From: Lachnospiraceae bacterium UBA3802
Lineage (GTDB): Bacteria > Bacillota > Clostridia > Lachnospirales > Lachnospiraceae
Assembly: GCA_002369155.1 (NCBI GenBank)
Contig: DFEM01000159.1
Coordinates: 1 to 12,975 of the forward strand
Length of the DNA stretch: 12,975 nucleotides
Reading direction: 5' to 3'
The notes under the pieces are model-generated. The model made no database searches, was not told the origin of the DNA, and saw nothing but the letters and a program-made list of their open reading frames with translations. Position 1 is the stretch's first letter; each line of letters starts with the position of its first letter. Shown piece after piece: positions 1-6,639 of the stretch. The position numbers were made by a program, and so were the translations under genes.

Positions 1-970
1 CGGGATCGACTTCTATATTCTTGTTGCAGCTTGTGCATTTTGCGATAACCGTTTTTGTCTTTGATTCTGTGTTTTCTCTTGCAATCGTTATATATTTTTT
101 AATGTTGTATGCCAGATTTTGAATTGCATTCGGCTCGGTAAGAAGCTGAGCCTGTCTCTGGCTGAAGGCTCTGGGAAGATCATCAATATTGTCGCAAGCG
201 AAGAAGAGCTGTTTGTCTTTGTCGTTCTCTCTTAATTTAAGGAATCTGCTCCACTCGTTTTTTACCCATGTGGCTTCGAAATACTCAGGTCTTGTTCCGA
301 TAACCACCATTACTTGTGCACTCTTTAATGCAGCGAAAATATAGGGTTCAAAATTAACCCCGATTTTATCCTGCAATGTCACTCTGGAGAAGAATACTTT
401 ATAGCCGTAATTTTCCAGTCTTTCATAAAGATCGAGCGCAAGTCCGCTGTCTTCTGTCTGTTTCCCTGTATCATCATCCGTCTCTTTATAACAAATGAAT
501 ACATCATAAGGTTTTTCATTGGAGGCTATGTTTAAATACTCATCCTGAATGCTTTGAATCTCTTTTGCAGCTGCATTCAGTTTTTCTTTCTGCTCATCGT
601 CTGCGAGATTAACTGCCTCTGTAAATGTCGCAGATGCAATTATTCTGTCATCCTTTATTCTGTGCATGGTCGGTATGTATCTGTCGGATGCGGGATCCTT
701 GACATATTCGATTCCGTATTCGCAAAGAGTCTGTGCCCAGAGTACATCCGCTGTGGGAGGATTCTGTGCAAGGATTTCATCATATACACGAAATGCTCTG
801 TCAAATTCGCACTGCTGCCTTAAAGAATTTGCTCTGTTTAAAAGATTGATAAACCTGCCCGTATCACCGCATATAATATTGGTTGCGCCGCAATATTCGC
901 ATTCGCATATTGATCCCGATACCTTTAGCGCTGCGCCGCAGCATTGACAATTCAAAGCCTCTACACTCAT
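1..970 (-). CDS. Zinc-ribbon / TIR-domain protein, 3' end cut by window edge
   Basis: Open frame from ATG at 970 for 323 codons with no stop before the left edge; the remainder lies outside. The start has an AGGTG ribosome site seven bases upstream. Visible architecture: an N-terminal zinc ribbon (C8-x2-C11 and C24-x2-C27), a helical TPR-like stretch (about 41-85), a further helical linker, then a TIR domain (about 153-290) beginning PYDVFICYKET, with an FFSR strand near 193-196 and NFEPYIFAAL at 207-215. E208 aligns with the catalytic glutamate of NADase TIR domains such as SARM1 E642. WVKNEWSRFL (235-244) fits the conserved helix after the central sheet. A second CxxC (C312, C315) starts another zinc ribbon at the edge. 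Such ZnR-TIR proteins are, as I recall, frequent in gut Clostridia. TIR domains in bacteria often cleave NAD or make signalling nucleotides in immunity; activity here is inferred. Sure of the TIR call, unsure of the role. Confidence 0.9.
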   Translation of the reverse strand, partial: MSVEALNCQCCGAALKVSGSICECEYCGATNIICGDTGRFINLLNRANSLRQQCEFDRAFRVYDEILAQNPPTADVLWAQTLCEYGIEYVKDPASDRYIPTMHRIKDDRIIASATFTEAVNLADDEQKEKLNAAAKEIQSIQDEYLNIASNEKPYDVFICYKETDDDTGKQTEDSGLALDLYERLENYGYKVFFSRVTLQDKIGVNFEPYIFAALKSAQVMVVIGTRPEYFEATWVKNEWSRFLKLRENDKDKQLFFACDNIDDLPRAFSQRQAQLLTEPNAIQNLAYNIKKYITIARENTESKTKTVIAKCTSCNKNIEVDP

Positions 971-977
971 TTATTTT

Positions 978-983
978 CACCTC
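978..983 (-). promoter_or_regulatory. Ribosome binding site of the TIR gene
   Basis: The minus strand reads GAGGTG here, seven bases before the ATG at 970. This fixes the start, which has no better in-frame alternative nearby. Confidence 0.75.
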
Positions 984-1000
984 ACAAAATTTCTCCTACT

Positions 1001-1029
1001 ATTTTACCAAAATTCAGAGTCTTTTTAAA
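1001..1029 (-). promoter_or_regulatory. Candidate promoter of the TIR gene
   Basis: On the minus strand, TTTAAA (1029-1024, 4 of 6 to the -35 consensus) is separated by 17 bases from TAAAAT (1006-1001, 5 of 6 to the -10 consensus). It lies between the terminator of the upstream operon and the TIR ribosome binding site, where a promoter is needed. Sequence match only. Confidence 0.5.
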
Positions 1030-1030
1030 T

Positions 1031-1079
1031 CAAAAAACAAAGCACCACCGGAAATAAATTCCAATGATGCCCTGTTTTT
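1031..1079 (-). terminator. Rho-independent terminator after the MoxR-VWA-TPR operon
   Basis: As minus-strand RNA the two arms pair along 21 positions: an outer 7-bp AAAAACA/UGUUUUU part, two G-U pairs, and an inner 12-bp arm GCAUCAUUGGAA against UUCCGGUGGUGC (with G-U pairs), closed by a UUUA loop. The descending arm ends in a U-rich UGUUUUUU run. It sits 76 bases past the stop of the TPR gene. Several pairs are G-U only in minus-strand RNA and become C-A mismatches in plus-strand RNA, so the hairpin is built for minus-strand transcripts. Confidence 0.9.
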
Positions 1080-1154
1080 ATATAAGCCTTTTTTATGTAC
1101 TAATTATATCGGATTCTTTTTTATTTCTTTAACCTCTGACACAAAGATTTTTGG

Positions 1155-2060
1155 CTACCAAATCTTCCATTCGTCTTCTTGGTTATTCTCTCCGTTACCG
1201 GGGCTTCCTCCTCCTTCTTCGTCGGAATCATTGTTATCGGATCCGCCTCCGCCGCCTTCTCCTTTAAAATCATCTTCACTCAATCCGTAATTGTTCTCAT
1301 AGTACTGTCTGTCTTCGGATCTTTCTTTTTGATTTTTCTCTTTCTGATTCTGGATGGATTCCTTTATTTTGTCTTCTCTTGCCGAATCACTGTTATTTTG
1401 GCTGTTGCCGCCTTCATCCTCATTCTTATCGTCATTGCTGCTGTCACTATCGCTTTCACCGTCATCTTCTCCTTCGCCGCTGCTGTCTTTTTTAAGGAGT
1501 TCGTCGATTTCGTCTTTTAAGATCTGTGCCTGTTCATAATGACCGTCTTCATCTTCCTCATGAGCACATCCTTCTTCCGTAAGGTATGATTTGGCAGTAA
1601 GAAGCGTCTCCTGGACAATCCTTCCGTCATGATCGAGATCATCAACCGTTTCGGCATTAAGGAAAGATTCCCATTGGCTGTCGCTTATCTGGTAGATCGA
1701 AGCGAGAGCCATGTTGACTTTAACAGGGCATTCCTTACCGTAGGGAATTCCGTTTGCTACGGCTCTGTAATATGCATCCTCAGCCGTTTTGTAGTAGCCG
1801 TGCGATAAAGCGTAATTGCCGATGTTATAATTGACTACATATCCGTCAGGGAAGTTTAATCCCATAAGGACCATTTCAACCGCAGGCTGAGGCTTTCCGA
1901 GTCTTGCCGTTGCAACGTAAAAAGCATTCAAAAGCCATCTTCCGATCAAAAATGAAGCGCAGATGAATGAAATGATTGCGACAGTAAGGAATGAAATCCA
2001 AAGCCATGCTGCAATTTGAGGTCTTTTAAATTGTTTTTTGTTTCTTTGTTTTTTTGCCAT
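1155..2060 (-). CDS. Membrane-anchored TPR protein with acidic low-complexity tail (BatC-like position)
   Basis: 301 residues: a very basic N-terminus (MAKKQRNKKQFKR), one membrane segment (about 17-40), a TPR-like repeat (about 72-103, with NYNIGNYALSHGYYKTAEDAYYRA) and further helices (113-190). A tail of about 110 residues (191-301) is rich in Asp, Glu, Ser, Asn and Gly and includes GEGGGGG and GGGSPGNG. It is last in the MoxR-DUF58-VWA-VWA cassette, the place held by TPR proteins such as BatC in Bat operons, where TPRs are thought to mediate protein contacts. It overlaps the preceding VWA gene by 35 bases in another frame and has no clear Shine-Dalgarno before the ATG, so its translation is probably coupled to that gene. 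The family assignment rests mainly on position and the TPR pattern; the tail's function is unknown. Confidence 0.8.
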   Translation of the reverse strand: MAKKQRNKKQFKRPQIAAWLWISFLTVAIISFICASFLIGRWLLNAFYVATARLGKPQPAVEMVLMGLNFPDGYVVNYNIGNYALSHGYYKTAEDAYYRAVANGIPYGKECPVKVNMALASIYQISDSQWESFLNAETVDDLDHDGRIVQETLLTAKSYLTEEGCAHEEDEDGHYEQAQILKDEIDELLKKDSSGEGEDDGESDSDSSNDDKNEDEGGNSQNNSDSAREDKIKESIQNQKEKNQKERSEDRQYYENNYGLSEDDFKGEGGGGGSDNNDSDEEGGGSPGNGENNQEDEWKIW

Positions 2061-3075
2061 GTTTTTTTAATACTATTGCGTTTTCTCTGATTCTTATCAC
2101 AAGTTCGATTGCAAGTAAAACAGCAAGAAGAGGAACATATTTATAATGTGTATCGTAGTAATTGACAATATCGTTTCTTCTCTCTGTTACGGTAGCGCTT
2201 GTCGCTTTTATCTTGTCTGTCACGGGAGCAAGATTCGTGCCCTTGTCTCTGTGAATATATTCAACTCCGAGTCCGTAAGCAATGTTTCTTAAATTATCTT
2301 CATCGATACATGAAACTGCCGGAGCATTGCCCGAAGTGCCACCGAGACTGAATGTCGAATTATCATCATAGACCGTAAATGTGTATTTATCCTGCATTTG
2401 ACCGCCCGTTTCGGTTCCGTATCCGATGACGGCACCGCCATCCACCAGATCACCCAATTGAGCGTAATCATATGCACTGTTTTCAGGATGCGTCACTTCA
2501 CCGTCCGATAAGAAAAATACAATGGTCTGTCTGTTTTCCTTTTTGTTGGAAGAGATTAGAAGACTTTGCAAATCATAGTAGGGAGTCTCCATTCGGCTTC
2601 CCGTAAGGCCGTAAGAATCATCACCGTTAACTACCGGGGTCTGTATGTTTTTAAGGAGTCCCGTAACAGTATCTTTATCCTGCGTAAACGGGGACAGTAC
2701 CACGGATTTGTTTTGGAAAGTAATAAGTGCGAAATTGGCTCCTGCAAGATCGTTCATTATTCCTTCAACATCTTTTTGCGCTGCCGCAAATCTGGTAGTG
2801 ACCGGACCGTCATCAGCCCACATGCTGAGCGTCGTATCAAGCACGAATAAAACATCAAGGTTGCCAAGCGGAACATCAATTCCCCTTTCTTCTCTCATGG
2901 GTCGAAGTGCTATGACAAATGCCAGGGCAGCTATGCCGAGTCGAATGAAAAATTCGAATGTACTTTTTATTCTGTTTTCCTTACTCCTGATCCATATGAT
3001 AAGTATTACCAAAGCCGCTATGGCAAAGAATACAATCAGTACGGGAAGAGGAATGACAGGGTTTATTTTCCTCAT
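2026..3075 (-). CDS. Membrane-anchored von Willebrand A protein, BatB-like
   Basis: 349 residues. Two N-terminal membrane segments (about 8-29 and 41-58) are followed by a VWA domain (about 73-290) and a C-terminal membrane segment (about 313-328) with a Lys-rich end. The metal-binding MIDAS motif is D80-x-T82-x-S84 (DTTLS), and the later aspartate is D191 in FLSDGE. The usual third-position Thr of the G-T motif appears as G159-S160. The topology places the VWA domain on one face of the membrane beside its BatA-like partner. The ATG follows the upstream VWA stop after one base (TAA-G-ATG), so translation is coupled. VWA proteins of this type work with MoxR ATPases, probably in assembly or stress tolerance of envelope complexes; the substrate is unknown. 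Confidence 0.87.
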   Translation of the reverse strand: MRKINPVIPLPVLIVFFAIAALVILIIWIRSKENRIKSTFEFFIRLGIAALAFVIALRPMREERGIDVPLGNLDVLFVLDTTLSMWADDGPVTTRFAAAQKDVEGIMNDLAGANFALITFQNKSVVLSPFTQDKDTVTGLLKNIQTPVVNGDDSYGLTGSRMETPYYDLQSLLISSNKKENRQTIVFFLSDGEVTHPENSAYDYAQLGDLVDGGAVIGYGTETGGQMQDKYTFTVYDDNSTFSLGGTSGNAPAVSCIDEDNLRNIAYGLGVEYIHRDKGTNLAPVTDKIKATSATVTERRNDIVNYYDTHYKYVPLLAVLLAIELVIRIRENAIVLKKHGKKTKKQKTI

Positions 3076-3076
3076 C

Positions 3077-4195
3077 TTATTTTCCCTTTAAGAATGATGT
3101 GCAAATGATTGAACCTGTAAGACCTATAAGCAGTACAATGATTCCGGGTACAGGTAAATCAGTCTTTCTTTTCATGACAATATCATCGACCGTCATGGCT
3201 TCATGTTCTCTTATCTTTTCGACAATATCGGGTACGCTGTTTTTCTCTTTGTCCTCGATGTAAAATTCACCGCCGGTATACTCAGTCAGCCATTTTAATT
3301 CATCCGACCATTCTTTATATTCCTTGTCGGTATATTCCGAATAGAAATTCTCCCTGCAGGGATATACGGCAAATACCTTTACATCGTTTCTTTTGCAAAG
3401 TTCAAATGCCTCTTTCACTTCGGGGAATTGAGGCTTTGTTGTGGTTTTTTCGTTATCCGTTACGAGGATAATCACTCTGGTTCTTTTTGAATCACCGATT
3501 GAAGGGAAGCTGTATAATGCGGATGCAAGTCCTTCACCGACAAGCGAGCTTCCTTTGGTTTCAAGATCCACGAGTGTTCCGGCTTCGAAATAACTTAATT
3601 TATTCTGCAGTTCACTATACTGATCCCATTCTTCCTCTATGAGATCTGTTTTGTAATAACCGTGATCAACATATCTGGTCCAGTAATCTTTTTGAAGGGA
3701 GAAATACTCTTTGAGTTCTTCCATTCTCATTACCACATAATCATAGTCATCGGTTAAGGGAACATATACAAGCGAAGAAGAATTAAACATTGTGATGCCG
3801 AATCTGTCGCCTTTAAGCTCCATTACCACCTGTTCGAGATAATCGGCAAGTGCGTAGTTTAGATCATACATTGAATAAGATACATCAAGGCACAAGAATA
3901 TATCCCTCTTTTGCACACCCGTCTTTATCGTCTGAATCTTATACGGTCTGGCAATCAAGACAAGAGCGGCGATTATCGCCATGACCATGAATAACTCATT
4001 GAAAATTGTAAGTATTATTTTTCTTACAACGATTATCTTGTATACGGGGAGGGATTTGACTATTGAAGACGCACCGGTCCTTAAGCCGCCTTTGTATATC
4101 CTCTTTCTTAATGCGGGAATTACATGAAGAAGAATGCAAAGTAAAAAAAGCACCGGTATCCCTATTATTAATACCAAAGGATGCATTAACTCCAT
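3077..4195 (-). CDS. Membrane-anchored von Willebrand A protein, BatA-like
   Basis: 372 residues with BatA-type topology: N-terminal membrane segments (about 5-26 and 60-83), a VWA domain (about 97-330) and a C-terminal membrane segment (about 347-368). The MIDAS motif is D104-x-S106-x-S108 (DVSYS), and the second aspartate is D247 in ILVTDNEK. The region of the third MIDAS ligand reads G215-S-S-L-V-G-E-G-L, a Ser in place of the common Thr. Between the conserved PLTDD (146-150) and that motif is a longer-than-usual, charged and Tyr-rich stretch of about 65 residues. The start at 4195 overlaps the previous gene by 10 bases. The in-frame ATG at 4186, in a TAATG stop-start overlap, is an alternative with GGAG close upstream. 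The order MoxR-DUF58-x-VWA-VWA-TPR supports a BatA role. Confidence 0.87.
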   Translation of the reverse strand: MELMHPLVLIIGIPVLFLLCILLHVIPALRKRIYKGGLRTGASSIVKSLPVYKIIVVRKIILTIFNELFMVMAIIAALVLIARPYKIQTIKTGVQKRDIFLCLDVSYSMYDLNYALADYLEQVVMELKGDRFGITMFNSSSLVYVPLTDDYDYVVMRMEELKEYFSLQKDYWTRYVDHGYYKTDLIEEEWDQYSELQNKLSYFEAGTLVDLETKGSSLVGEGLASALYSFPSIGDSKRTRVIILVTDNEKTTTKPQFPEVKEAFELCKRNDVKVFAVYPCRENFYSEYTDKEYKEWSDELKWLTEYTGGEFYIEDKEKNSVPDIVEKIREHEAMTVDDIVMKRKTDLPVPGIIVLLIGLTGSIICTSFLKGK

Positions 4196-4698
4196 GTGTT
4201 CAACAACCTTTTTGCCTTCTCGGCATCTACTCTGAAATCTCTTTTTGTCTTTAGCGCAAACTCAGGATAATAACACCCCTCGATAAGAGCAGCGAATTCT
4301 TTTATTCTTGTCACTCTTAAATCCGGCGCTTTAACATTAACCGTATTCGGATCCTCGCCCGCCATCTGCTTAATCTCCGCGAGAGTAAGACAGGTATGAT
4401 CCTTTCCGGTCGTAGCAGTAAGATACTCCCTTATGGTTACGCTGAGACGCTGGTAACTCTCTCTGGTATCGATATTGGATCTGCTTAGTTCAAAAACAAT
4501 CTGATCTATATCATACAAAGCCTTCTGTCTGCTGTTGACATACTTGGGTCTTTCCGGGACAGGACTCTTTTTATGCACTTTTGCTTTATTCGGAGCAATC
4601 TTGAAAATGATGATTATGATGATTAACAACGCGGAAAGCAAAAAGAGTATTCCGCCGATAATTAACCATAATGTATTCATCATAAGCTCCGGTTGCAT
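4186..4698 (-). CDS. Small membrane protein between DUF58 and VWA genes (DUF4381-like position)
   Basis: 170 residues from the ATG at 4698: a single strong membrane segment (about 8-33, very Ile-rich), a basic linker, then a soluble helical domain of about 125 residues with ALYDIDQIVFELSRS, RLSVTIREYLTA and LTLAEIKQMAGEDP. I do not recognise a catalytic motif. In MoxR/Bat operons this slot commonly encodes a short one-membrane-segment protein such as DUF4381; I infer the analogy from position and shape, not from clear identity. The ATG at 4698 follows the DUF58 stop after one base, the same spacing as two other junctions in this operon. Longer starts are possible: GTG at 4716 after GAGGGG, or TTG at 4731. 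The shorter ATG at 4680 after GGAG is also possible. The 3' end overlaps the VWA gene by 10 bases. Confidence 0.75.
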   Translation of the reverse strand: MQPELMMNTLWLIIGGILFLLSALLIIIIIIFKIAPNKAKVHKKSPVPERPKYVNSRQKALYDIDQIVFELSRSNIDTRESYQRLSVTIREYLTATTGKDHTCLTLAEIKQMAGEDPNTVNVKAPDLRVTRIKEFAALIEGCYYPEFALKTKRDFRVDAEKAKRLLNTWS

Positions 4699-4699
4699 T

Positions 4700-5584
4700 T
4701 TAACCGAAAATTCCACTTCTTCCCCTCTCAAACAGATTTAGAACCGTATCGACCACACTGTCCTCGTTCGCTACCGTCTCGAGCACGACGCGGTTTTTTA
4801 AAGCATCCGCTTTAAAACGATTCATTATCCTGCTTCTCTCTTTTTTCTCAGCCCTCTTAAGAGCGTGACTTCCTGCGATAAATCTGTCGATGTATGATTC
4901 GCCTATTCGATCATACACTCTTCCTCCTGTAGCGAAAGCATCATCAATACAGATGAAATAAACATCATTTCTCTCCGTCATTCTCGAAAGGGTATCATAT
5001 TTGACCGACCTTAATCCCGCAATATCGGTAATGACAAAGACTATCATGCGGCGCATCGAAAACAACTGAAGTTCGTTCATGATAAGTTTGTCCAAATCCG
5101 AGCGATGTTCCGCAAAAACAGAATTTCCGTAGGTATGGATCAATTCCTCAACATATACACCGCCCGCTTTAAACGGCGTGGTAACCATTCCTTCTTTGCC
5201 GTCATATGCCAAAGCCACATCGGACCCCTGTCTTCCAAGGAGGTAACCTATTACTCCGAGAGACATAAGTGCAATGTTTGCTTTGTACGAACCTTTCGGT
5301 GTATCGGCATCCATTTTGATACCGGTATCCGCGATGACGAGCACGCTATGCTTTTTTTCCGCAATATATCTTCTGACCAGAATCGAGTCGTTTCTTGAAG
5401 ATGCTTTCCAGTCGATTGAAGTAATATCGTCACCGAGCGCATAATCCTTAAGATCAAGGAATTCAAGGCTCTTGCCGATATAAACCGAATTATACCCCCC
5501 GTCAAGAATATTGGTAGTCTTTCGGGAAGTATAAAGCACTGCATCTTTACTTATTCTGGTCAAAAATTCGTAATCAAGTTTCAT
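4700..5584 (-). CDS. DUF58 family protein
   Basis: 294 residues, the usual size for DUF58 proteins. The family signature is clear at about 39-75: SLEFLDLKDYALGDDITSID followed by WKASSRNDSILVRRY. It is followed by a VWA-like fold (about 80-210) in which the first metal-site position reads VIADTG (D86) rather than D-x-S-x-S, and a later VITDIAG contains D187. The protein is soluble and has no signal peptide. DUF58 proteins are almost always encoded beside a MoxR AAA+ ATPase and are thought to act with it, but no reaction is established. Translation is coupled: the ATG follows the MoxR stop after a single base (TGA-T-ATG). Confidence 0.92.
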   Translation of the reverse strand: MKLDYEFLTRISKDAVLYTSRKTTNILDGGYNSVYIGKSLEFLDLKDYALGDDITSIDWKASSRNDSILVRRYIAEKKHSVLVIADTGIKMDADTPKGSYKANIALMSLGVIGYLLGRQGSDVALAYDGKEGMVTTPFKAGGVYVEELIHTYGNSVFAEHRSDLDKLIMNELQLFSMRRMIVFVITDIAGLRSVKYDTLSRMTERNDVYFICIDDAFATGGRVYDRIGESYIDRFIAGSHALKRAEKKERSRIMNRFKADALKNRVVLETVANEDSVVDTVLNLFERGRSGIFG

Positions 5585-5585
5585 A

Positions 5586-6587
5586 TCAGGGTGTTCTCAA
5601 TTTCGATGTGATTGTATCGATAATATCCTCTACTTTTACCTTCTCTGCTATAGCCGAATAATTAAGAGCTATACGATGACGAAGTACCAGATGCGCCATG
5701 TCTTTAACGTCTTCGGGAACAACATAAGTTCTGCCGTTCAAAAGAGCCCTTGCCTTGGCAGTACGCATGAATGCGATGGATGCTCTCGGGCTCGCTCCCA
5801 TTTTGATATATCCTGCCATCTGGTCTCCGAGAACATTTTTCGGATATCTTGTGGCAGTTACGATCGAAGCTATGTATTGTTTGATTTTATCGTCAATATA
5901 AACATTCTCCGTGATTCTCTGAAGCATATCGACAGCCTTTACGGTCATTACGGGAGGTTTCTTCTCAAATGCATGATTTTCAATTCTGTTTAAGACCTCA
6001 ACCTCATCCTGCTCTGTGGGATATGCGATAACTTCCTTGATCATGAATCTGTCGGTCTGCGCCTCGGAAAGAGGATAAGTTCCTTCCTGCTCGATAGGGT
6101 TTTGCGTAGCGATTACAATGAAAACATCTTCGGGCATTTTGTAGCTTTCCGTACCGATTGTAACCTGATGTTCCTGCATGGCTTCAAGCATGGCGGACTG
6201 AGTCTTTGCCGATGATCTGTTAACCTCATCAAGAAGCACAAAATTGGCAAATACGGGTCCGAATACGGTATCGAATTTCGATGTCTCCCTGTTGTAAATC
6301 TGTGTACCGATAATATCGCTCGGAAGCAAATCGGGCGTACACTGGATTCTTGAAAACTTTCCGTCAACCGCATCTGAAATAGCCTTTGCGGCAGTGGTCT
6401 TTGCAAGACCGGGAACGGATTCTATAAGAATATGACCGTCCGCAAGAATAGCCGTTATAAGTGAATTCTCCAGTCTCTTTTGACCGACAACCACACTTTC
6501 AAAGTAGGTTGACAGTTTCTTAATCATATCACGGCTGTACTCAAATTCTTCCTGAGTCACCTTGGACTGATCCTTATCGTAGCTCAT
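5586..6587 (-). CDS. MoxR-family AAA+ ATPase
   Basis: 333 residues from the ATG at 6587. It has the MoxR set of ATPase motifs: Walker A-like ESVPGLAKTT (56-65), Walker B FVLLDEVNR (116-124), sensor 1 IATQNP (159-164), arginine finger in SEAQTDRF (R180) and sensor 2 GASPRAS (264-270). These fit an active ring ATPase that remodels partners through VWA/DUF58 proteins encoded downstream. The start at 6587 is preferred over an in-frame TTG at 6605 because the ribosome site AAAGGGG (6602-6596) lies between the two and is spaced eight bases from the ATG. It is first in the tightly coupled cassette, 52 bases after the NERD gene with no terminator between, so the two may share a transcript. The biological target is not visible. 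Confidence 0.95.
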   Translation of the reverse strand: MSYDKDQSKVTQEEFEYSRDMIKKLSTYFESVVVGQKRLENSLITAILADGHILIESVPGLAKTTAAKAISDAVDGKFSRIQCTPDLLPSDIIGTQIYNRETSKFDTVFGPVFANFVLLDEVNRSSAKTQSAMLEAMQEHQVTIGTESYKMPEDVFIVIATQNPIEQEGTYPLSEAQTDRFMIKEVIAYPTEQDEVEVLNRIENHAFEKKPPVMTVKAVDMLQRITENVYIDDKIKQYIASIVTATRYPKNVLGDQMAGYIKMGASPRASIAFMRTAKARALLNGRTYVVPEDVKDMAHLVLRHRIALNYSAIAEKVKVEDIIDTITSKLRTP

Positions 6588-6595
6588 TTTATTTT

Positions 6596-6602
6596 CCCCT
6601 TT
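6596..6602 (-). promoter_or_regulatory. Ribosome binding site that decides the MoxR start
   Basis: The minus strand reads AAAGGGG, eight bases before the ATG at 6587. It falls inside the extension that would result from the TTG at 6605, which makes that longer start unlikely. Confidence 0.65.
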
Positions 6603-6639
6603 CAAATCTGAAATTTAGTTTCCGGTTTTTTTCTTCTCA

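Noticed and set aside
1033..1079. Bidirectional terminator also serving plus-strand transcription
   Set aside because: Several G-U pairs of the minus-strand RNA become C-A mismatches in plus-strand RNA, and no plus-strand gene ends here.
883..1520. Plus-strand open frames opposite the TIR start and the TPR tail, with Ser/Pro or hydrophobic low complexity
   Set aside because: They mirror the Gly/Asp/Glu-rich codons of the TPR tail and cross the minus-strand terminator; no start signals are seen.
2026..2060. Programmed -1 frameshift joining the second VWA gene to the TPR gene at the A runs
   Set aside because: The TPR frame is +1 relative to the VWA frame, so a -1 slip on AAAAAAAC does not enter it, and the TPR gene has its own ATG and N-terminal membrane segment.
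4700..5584. DUF58 protein as a full metal-binding VWA protein
   Set aside because: The first metal motif reads ADTG instead of D-x-S-x-S, so only a VWA-like fold is supported, as is usual for this family.
6588..6605. TTG-initiated longer MoxR protein
   Set aside because: The extension contains the ribosome binding site AAAGGGG that serves the ATG at 6587.
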